From the NCBI GenBank assembly GCA_964006375.1, contig OZ023268.1:86538858-86602857 (forward strand): a DNA stretch of 64,000 bases. The letters run 5' to 3'. Made by a program: the position numbers and the translations under genes. The notes beneath the pieces were generated by a model. The model was given only the letters and a program-made list of their open reading frames with translations, made no database searches and had not been told where the DNA came from. This DNA is from Tillus elongatus. Its lineage: Eukaryota; Arthropoda; Insecta; Coleoptera; Cleridae. Shown piece after piece: positions 52,107 through 64,000 of this stretch. Numbering within the stretch: position 1 is the first letter of the stretch; each line of letters opens with the position of its first letter.

Positions 52107-52625
52107 TCGTTTCACCAACGAAAAACTAGTTCCTCGGAAAATTGACCTCGTAGAAAATCTTTCTTCGCAGTCGTTTAACGAAAATGAGAGTGACCTCTAA
52201 ACAAGGGCTAAAATTCTGTTTGCAGTCACAAAAAGACGAACTAGCATATTATGTCGTTGCTAGGATTGAAACAGGAATTAAAAAATTACCAGAATCTTAA
52301 AAAAAATATAGTCGGGAAGCATGTAAAGATAAAATCTCAGAAAAGTTGAAAGAAAATAGTTCACTAAGAACCAAATTTTTAATTAAATAAAAATAGTTAA
52401 ATGACTGCGAGATAAAGATTGTTTTTATTTAAGGCAGATAAAGGTAATTAAGGTTGTGATTTTTGACAAAAAAGACGAAAATTTTTCATGCTTTGATGAC
52501 GCTAACTTTGTTAGTGAAATGATGGTCAAGTCTTTAAAAAGATGTGTTGTGGTGATTTGGGTTCTCCAAGTGTACTTATCAGTGCTCATCAAAGGTTCCA
52601 GCCTTCACTTAGCACAAAGAAAAAG
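52107..52625 (+). pseudogene. Penelope-like element relic (P2 family)
   Basis: Begins with CGATCGTTTCACC, a pseudo-LTR-like piece. Heavily decayed coding traces follow: SFNENESD, then around 52435 KADKGN followed in another frame by VVIFDKKDEN, the conserved pre-RT motif of Penelope-like proteins (KADKGN..V..). At 52545-52625 comes the P2 end (GTGTTGTGGTGATTTGGGTT). No RT core remains. Confidence 0.5.
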
Positions 52626-52687
52626 ATAAAATTTAAAGAAAGGGTGTAATTATTTTTTATACTTGATTTTGCTTAACGTTCTGTTAA

Positions 52688-54178
<1,491 letters not shown>

Positions 54179-54426
54179 GGAACGAATAACTGTCGACTAT
54201 TTTTATTATTCAGTTGGTTAAATAACGATGATTATTTTTTTAGAATTTTATCTAATTAATCCAAATGTTTATTAGTAATGCTACCCGGGATTTATTATTT
54301 TTATTGTTATTACTGTTTTTGAAACACACTTCATCTCTTACGCAGGCAAATTTGCTTACCCCAAAGTGGATAGATTTTTAGGAGTGTCAAACCCTTGTAA
54401 TAAGTCCTAGTCTTGTAATACGATAA

Positions 54427-54428
<2 letters not shown>
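54179..54428. other. Spacer
   Basis: Nothing recognised. Confidence 0.4.

Positions 54429-54521
<93 letters not shown>
54429..54521. repeat. (TA)n array in F6
   Basis: About 93 bp of TA. Confidence 0.98.
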
Positions 54522-54525
<4 letters not shown>

Positions 54526-55638
54526 ACCGATAACTCAAAAAATAATGCACCGATTGTGATAACATTTGGTGAGTGGCTGCCTTTTGCAAGTGGCTTGCAT
54601 AAGTTTGTTAGCCAGAAAAATCGACCCGGGTTTTCCCGGAAAATTTTGTGTTCGCTTTCTGAAAATTTTTATATCTCCGGAAATAACAAGGGCAACCAAA
54701 TTTGGTACGCGGGTTTACTCGTATGTCATTAAAAGTAAATTACGCATAAAATTTAGCTCTGTAAGTTAAAAGAAAAAAAAGTCATAGGCATTTAAAGACA
54801 AAAATTAGGGTTTTCCTCAAAACCTCAAAGTCGCGATTTAAAACGTCAAAATTGGCAACGTTTACGCAAAAAACCTGAAACTAATGCGGGTTATGTAAAG
54901 AAACTGTCGCAAGAAGGATCTTTTACAAACCCTGAACTCTTAGATTCAACCGTCATTGTCCTTTATTTTACGAAAATATTTCCAGAAAATTCATTTCAAA
55001 TAGACACTTCCTCTGATGCTTTGGAAGTAGTTTAAGTTATAGAGTTAATCGTTTAATGGTATATAATTTTTTGCGAATTTGCGTAAAAAATCAATAAGGC
55101 TCAATATATCCGTTATTATTCAAGATACGAAAAAAATTGTATACATTAATTATAAGGTGTCTTGAGCTACATTTAAGCAAATCATTTCTACAATTACAGG
55201 CTGGCCCATAAGTTGTTGGTGATACAAATTTTCTTTTTTTTTTAATCGAGCACGCCTTATGTTATTGCATTTTTGCATTTTCCATCGAAATATAATGCAT
55301 GTTTGTAAGAAAGGAAATGCGGGACGCAGAAATTGCGTTATGGTAGCGAATTTTCATTAAATGCTTCAAATTTGAATAGCTCAATTTGCTATTAACCTAT
55401 AAGGTTCATTGGCCAAGAAACCAGTTTTTTCGGGAACATCTTAAGTTGACTTTCGAACATTTTTGTACATTTTCAAACAATAAAGTTATTGTTATGAAAC
55501 ATGGCACATTGTTTCTACTATATAGGTTATACTGGTATGCAAATTTGATGCCTGATTTCTCTTTAAGAAACTCATATTTGCTATTAAAACCATTTTTATG
55601 AAAATTCACTACCATGACCTAATTGCTGCGTCCAGACT
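54429..55638 (-). repeat. Family F repeat, long copy F6 (3' end missing)
   Basis: (TA)n (54429-54521), then CACACCGATAACTCAAAAAA, the shared block of about 800 bp, and the 320-bp subunit 55317-55638 with inverted ends GGGACGCAGAAATTGCG and AATTGCTGCGTCCAGACTT. Read from 55638 it is colinear with F4 and ends at the TA array. Confidence 0.78.
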
Positions 55639-56049
55639 TATGTCAATAGACAGATTAATTGTAGCGGCCATCCCACGGATAACAATTATACAGGTAAGCG
55701 GATATACTTACATCCAGCCTGAAAACTTTGCGGCAAGCAATGTGGAATTTAGTTACTATAATAACAACTGTGATGTTTCATCAATAAGCTGCCAAAAGTT
55801 TGACATCCAGAAGTTTAATAGTGCCAGAACTGTAAATATTTAAAAACGGCATGTCGAAGAAAAAGCTGGAGTTTGATAAAAGAGAGTTTGGGTGAGTTAT
55901 TTAGTAGTTACTTTAAAAAGGGTTATTGGGCCAAGAAATTTTTGTTATGGTAAAACCTTTAGGTGGCTAATGTCCTTCGTATGCTACTAACGAAAATTGG
56001 GTTGAGTAATTTAAAACAGGATACTACGAAGTGGCTAGGTCACCAAACT
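55639..56049. other. Spacer with repeat trace
   Basis: 55640-55700 resembles part of the repeat at 49690 and 51873. An 81-codon open frame (55598-55843) starts inside the F6 end and has no motif. Confidence 0.4.
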
Positions 56050-56285
56050 ATATCTCCATAGGCTATCGTTGGTCTAATAACTATTACATAGAGCCAATAC
56101 ATCTGCTGTGAGTTTGTTCTCCAGTTGTTCCCACAGATCCTTCGGAATGTCCACAGGAACTGTAGATTACGTTATCCAACTGTACATTCCATTAGAGCGT
56201 CTTATCTAGGGTAACCCCTATATATTTCGCCTGTTCCCTAAATGAAAATGTCTCTCCCATAAGAGAGGGAAGTAAAATGATCTTA
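56050..56285 (-). pseudogene. LINE RT thumb fragment
   Basis: Minus strand from 56283: LMGETFSFREQAKYIGVTLD, then KTL-stop-WNVQLDNV. The AKYIGVTLD block is the thumb motif of Jockey/R1-like RTs (compare KYLGVILD at 46810). Only about 75 residues remain. Confidence 0.5.
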
Positions 56286-56339
56286 GAAGATTAATGAATT
56301 AGGCTGAGACGTATAGTAGAAACAGTTTACGTTTCCCAT

Positions 56340-57067
56340 GAGGCTATGTATCACATCGGCCATTATTACCTGTGAATGAGGAAGGTTTGTATTCAGAAAT
56401 TCTTGATCGCTGATCAGAAGCGAGCTTCTTTGACAATGCCGAAAAAAAACGTGCCACCGTATTGAAGAAGATTTCTTAACATTTTTGGTCCGCCTTGTCA
56501 CTATGGAAGAAAAATGGGTCCATCATTATGACCCAGAGATTAAAAAGCAATTAAAAGAGTGGAAGAATTCCGGTTCCTAACGACCCAAAAAACTCCATGT
56601 CTAAAAGTTGGCTGGCAAGCTTCTTGATTCAGTTTTCTGGCACAAAGATAGGATAAATCTGCTGGGTTTTCTGAAACAAGATATAACTATTACAGGAGTA
56701 CACTATAGTGAGTTACTAATTAAATTATCTAAAAAATGTGGAAAAGCGCCGCGGAAAATTGACCAAATGCGAGATATTTTTGCATGACAACGTTTCTGCT
56801 CACAAATAGTTAATTCTACTGTCAACAATTGAGAAAATATGGTTAGAATCGGTTGACAAACCTGCCCTATTCTACGGATTTAACACCATCAGACTATTAT
56901 TCAATTCCAAAGCTCAGAAATATTGTAAAAAGTAAACGATTTTCGACAAACAACGAAGTCATATGTTTCTCTAGGACTGGTTTGAAGACCAAGATAAAGG
57001 AGTTTTTTCTGAAGAATCTGCGTTCTGCTAAATGTGTGTCTTTCAGAGAACTTTGCGTTAATTAATC
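56340..57067 (+). pseudogene. Mariner transposase relic
   Basis: Plus strand, multiple frames: FLVRLVTMEEKWVHHYDPEI with KEWKNSGS (first catalytic block, Asp of VTxDE altered to Met), GFLKQDITITGVHYSELL, then LPYSTDLTPSDYYSIPKLRN (the SPDLAPSDYYLF block with the last Asp kept), and KRFSTNNEVI. Stops and frameshifts throughout. DD34D mariner by layout. Borders not found. Confidence 0.78.
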
Positions 57068-57795
57068 AAAATTTTGTTTGAAAAATTTATTGATTTTTTT
57101 ATTGCAGGCAAAGTATTTTTCAGTATCTCCTCGTACATCCTTTTTATTCAGAAATATTTCAAAAGTTCTTTTAGTTTCATAAGCTAATAATATACAGTTT
57201 TATGTGTGTTTTTTAATGTAAAACGCTTATAATTAATTTAATTTTCAAGCGCAAAATGTACAACTTCCATGATTAAAACATAAGCATAATCTCCTATTAT
57301 TTTCAAATTGAAGCTACGAAATGGTGCAGAAAATGCATTTCATCAGCTAATGCATTTAAGATGATCTTCGTGCCATGTTTCATGTATTAAATGTACTTTT
57401 ACATCAAGTCAGTAATAACAATTTAGTTAATATATTTGAGATGTGAGCTTTTGATTACCCTTAATAATCTAAACGTGATTAGGGTATTTTGATAGATCGC
57501 ATTATACGACTGTATAACCAGATTTAATTTAAAACCTATAAACAAAATATAAGTGGTCTTTTGTGCAGTGCAAACAACATAAAAAAGTCAGCTTTTAAAA
57601 AGGGAATAGCTAATTGAAAATTGTGCTAAAAATTGCTTTTGCCAGTCTTTGTTTGACCACTTTACCTTATCAGGTTATTCCTTTAGAAGATGAACTAATT
57701 TTTATCAAAAACTAGCTGACCCGACGGACGTTGTCCTGTCCAAATTTAAATATGTCAAACGACATTTGCGCACGTAACGAAATAAATCTAAAAAA
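57068..57795. other. Spacer ending in a dispersed insect repeat
   Basis: Mostly featureless. CTAGCTGACCCGACGGACGT at 57713-57732 and, beyond F7a, TTAGCCAAATCGGTTCAGCC at 58600-58619 look like the two halves of a common arthropod interspersed repeat that F7a split. Confidence 0.45.
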
Positions 57796-58538
<743 letters not shown>

Positions 58539-58661
58539 TCTTTTCCAATTTTCCCCATAAAAGCTTATTCGTGCTATAAGGAACATTTAAAAAATAAAAT
58601 TAGCCAAATCGGTTCAGCCGTTCTCAAGTGATGCTCTTACCAATAAACAGCATTTAATTTT

Positions 58662-59244
<583 letters not shown>

Positions 59245-59565
59245 TTTTATTTATACATATAAACATGTAGATCTTAATAGCTGTCCCTGTTTAGTTTTAT
59301 TAAAAGTTATATTTGCAAACATTGTATTAAGACCTTAGTTATTCTATCGATTTTCTTTTATCGAATTATTGAAAAATTACAGATATGCCTTTTAAAGTGC
59401 CTTTAAAAAATTAACTAAATGCATTAGCAAAATGTAATAACACGCAAGAAAACGTTTCGAAATTGCAGCCACAACTAATGTTTTAATGAATGACAGTTGC
59501 TCAGGAACAATAGATTGCTTAAAAGGCCATTCCAATAGCTTTCCTAAAAGCATTGAAATATGTAC
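59245..59565. other. Spacer
   Basis: Nothing recognised. Confidence 0.4.
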
Positions 59566-61739
<2,174 letters not shown>

Positions 61740-62290
61740 TCACAACCGTTATTCTTCCTCTTAGGTTAGTCAAATCATCGTGCGGTTTAGGTTTGTATAG
61801 CTATAATACCTTTCACATATTCCCAAAACAAGAAGTCTAATAGCGTAAGATCAGGTGATCGTGCTGGCTATCCTAACGATCCTCGCCTCCCTATATACTT
61901 ATATCTGGAAATACTAAGTCAAGGTCCTGTCGAATACTGATTTGGTAATATGTTGGTGCCCCATCCTGCTGGAACCTTATAACATTCGCTGGAACTTGTG
62001 GGGTTGCTCGGTCAGTATTAAGTTTGCCAAAGTTGGCACACAACATTATTTTTGTGCAGTGCTAAATAATGATCTCCATTAAAATTTCAATCAATGAAAA
62101 ATGAACCAATGACATGGTTTACAACTATTCCTGTCCAAACATTAACCTTTTCAGCCCTGTACATTTTAATACTGCTTTTACTAAATTATTAGACACTTTA
62201 ACGCAAACATTGTGTTTCATTTAAGCAACTTCGTATTTTATATATCGTCTCCAATATCGTAATGCTTCGATATTAAAACAGTGATAACCT
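61740..62290 (-). pseudogene. DDE_3-type transposase relic
   Basis: Minus strand pieces: VLKCTGLKRLMFGQE, then ATPQVPANVIRFQQDGAPTYYQ (second catalytic Asp), IRQDLDLVFPDISI, and, in other frames, a degraded block at the expected third-acid position, then KPKPHDDLTNL. Probably the same broad group as families A to D. Stops throughout; ends not found. Confidence 0.65.
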
Positions 62291-63062
62291 TGTAGCTTAT
62301 AATAAAATGTACGAACACATTTTTTACGAAAAAAAAGTAATAAACCAGGTTCTGCGTGTCAGATAATATAATTAATTAATGTGTCATATTCTGCTACAAA
62401 TCATTTATGTTAGACGGAAATTTGATTCGATAGTTCTGAAGGAAGTTTGCTTTATCACAAATCAAGTGATTTCTTAGGAATATCCGCGTTCGCAAATTTA
62501 GCTAAGATAGGGATAGGCTAAAAACCTGTCATTTTATTTATAACTCCGATCAATAACCTAAATATAATTTATGTGATAAAAGCTAAATTTAGCTGTATGC
62601 CACCCTTTCGTGGCAGTTCGAAATGTTTCGGGTAACGTGGGTTTTCTGTGTTGACAAAAATTATAATAGATTTAGATTTACAACACAAAAGTTTTACAAT
62701 ATTTAAATTCGAGGTTATCAAAAGTTGATTGCAAATGGGAAATTCAATAACATTTAGACTCATACGCGAGGCGATGGTATTGTAGATGTATCAGTTTAAA
62801 CTAAAGCGTAATTTAGTTATATTCGTTTTATTGACTAATTAAACGCTTATTTGACGGATCATCAAATCTTCTTGAATCACTTTTTAATCAAACATTTTTA
62901 AGCTAGGTGGGAAATACGTGTTTCGAAGTTAATTGAGTTATATTAATTATGTAATCTTTGATTCAGGTCTTAGAGAAAATTACTGTTTACCAGTAGTTTA
63001 AAAATCGATGTTAGTTAATAAGAAATTGATGTGTTTGCTAAGTATCTAAATAAACTAATTTA
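62291..63062. other. Spacer, nothing recognised
   Basis: AT-rich. A 64-codon minus-strand open frame (62569-62763) lacks motifs. Confidence 0.5.
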
Positions 63063-63240
63063 ATAGAAGACGCAGCAAGTGCGTTATGGTAGCGAATTTT
63101 TATAACATTTTCTCTAAACGCCAATAACTCAACTTTTCCCTAACTAAGAAACGTTAAACTTTGTAGGTAGTATATAGTCCTTATAGTAAAAGGCTTTGTA
63201 TCATATTCAAAATAATTTTATTAGTTTTGGTGATACAAAA
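63063..63240 (+). repeat. Family F terminus (F8)
   Basis: GACGCAGCAAGTGCGTTATG at 63070 followed by GTAGCGAATTTTTATAAC and CCAATAACTCAACTTTTCCC, similar to the start of F2. Fades out after about 170 bp. Confidence 0.65.
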
Positions 63241-63356
63241 TAGCTCACGCTCATTTCAAAAATTGTGAGTCTTATAAGCAACATATTTGTACAAAAATTA
63301 TATATTTTTTTATACAAAAGTTAAAATAAATTCTTCTACAAAAAACTTGTTACCTA

Positions 63357-63815
63357 GAGCCGCGGTGGTTCAGGGGCAAGAACGTGTGCCTCTGAATTGA
63401 AGGGCACCGGGTTCGATCCCAGGGTTCTTTTTTACAAAAGTTAAAATAAATGTTTCTACAAAAAACTTGTTACCTAAAGGCTCGGTGGTTCAGGGGCAAG
63501 AACGTGTGCCTCTGAATCGAAGGGTACCGGGTTCGATCCCAGGGTTATTCTCACTTTTTCAGTACAAACTGTAACATTAACATCAACCGAGGTTCTGGCA
63601 TTGTATTTGAACAAGTTGAATGTCTGCACGTTCCACCCTTCGGAGGGGGCGTAAAGCCGTCGATCCCGTGTCCATGCGATGTTGGGGACGTTAAAGATCC
63701 CTACGCTCCTTACAGAAAGGCAGGGGTTCGGCAAAATTTCCAGGATAGTGAGGTGAAACTGCTCCCTGGCGTCGGTGATTGTCCATAGTCGCGAAAATAG
63801 GCCGACGTTAAAGAA
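63357..63815 (+). repeat. tRNA-derived SINE with duplicated head
   Basis: Two tRNA-like heads 120 bp apart (63357-63430 and 63477-63550), each with A-box GTGGTTCAGGGGCAAGAACG and B-box GGTTCGATCCC, separated by TTACAAAAGTTAAAATAAAT. One body follows the second head and ends in AAAGAAACAAAACACACA. The linker sequence also precedes the first head, so the head plus upstream flank was duplicated. Confidence 0.85.
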
Positions 63816-64000
63816 ACAAAACACACACTTGTTACGAAAATGTGCAAGAATTTTTGAAATGAGTTCTACAAAGATTTGAACAAAATTTTTTTCCTCAAAT
63901 TTGTTACACAAAGTTTGTTCTACGACAATTCACTATACAAAAATTTACGAAAACTTGCCAATAAGCTTAGCAAATGAATTTTCGTCAAGAAATTGCTAGT

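Overview
This window is intergenic or intronic DNA from an animal nuclear genome, most likely an insect. It is AT-rich and packed with nested transposable elements. I find one intact transposase gene and one candidate host exon; nearly every other coding trace is a broken transposon gene. The mix of Tc1/mariner subgroups, pogo-like, P-like and Penelope-like elements, non-LTR retrotransposons and a tRNA-derived SINE fits an arthropod. Two short (CCTGA)n tracts match the TCAGG telomere repeat known from many beetles, which hints weakly at Coleoptera.

Layout. 0-7 kb: tandem SINE copies, a dead Tc1-like element (1947-3403), and a Penelope-like element (PLE) with a GIY-YIG endonuclease, flanked by inverted pseudo-LTRs that each fold as a hammerhead ribozyme (4190-6070). 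7.5-9.5 kb: a DD41D-type element (family B). 10.4-13.6 kb: a P-like element encoding a THAP domain and coiled coil. 13.7-14.1 kb: a third hammerhead between direct repeats. 14.7-16.2 kb: a long-TIR element (family E). 17.6-18.1 kb: inverted PLE pseudo-LTRs with degenerate hammerheads. 18.4-21.3 kb: a non-LTR retrotransposon. 21.6-26.7 kb: a second non-LTR element split by a pogo-like transposon. 28.3-29.2 kb: a 175-bp satellite grown from a SINE. 31.1-37.3 kb: a perfect hairpin, an intact DD41D element with 417-bp TIRs (family A), a second family B copy, and a mariner split by a family F repeat. 37.9-40.8 kb: a second family E element with a family F insertion. 41.8-48.2 kb: a Jockey-like element beside a DDE element that was itself hit by a GC-rich non-LTR element. 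49.2-49.4 kb: the candidate host exon. 50-64 kb: a MITE, PLE debris beside (CCTGA)5, non-LTR and mariner remnants, family F copies and more SINEs.

A recurring theme is the (TA)n array: 16 are present. Some are part of a mosaic repeat (family F). Others act as landing sites for TA-targeting transposons, most clearly for the intact element at 31350-33419. Family names A to F are local labels, not database names. All family calls come from reading motifs; no search was run.
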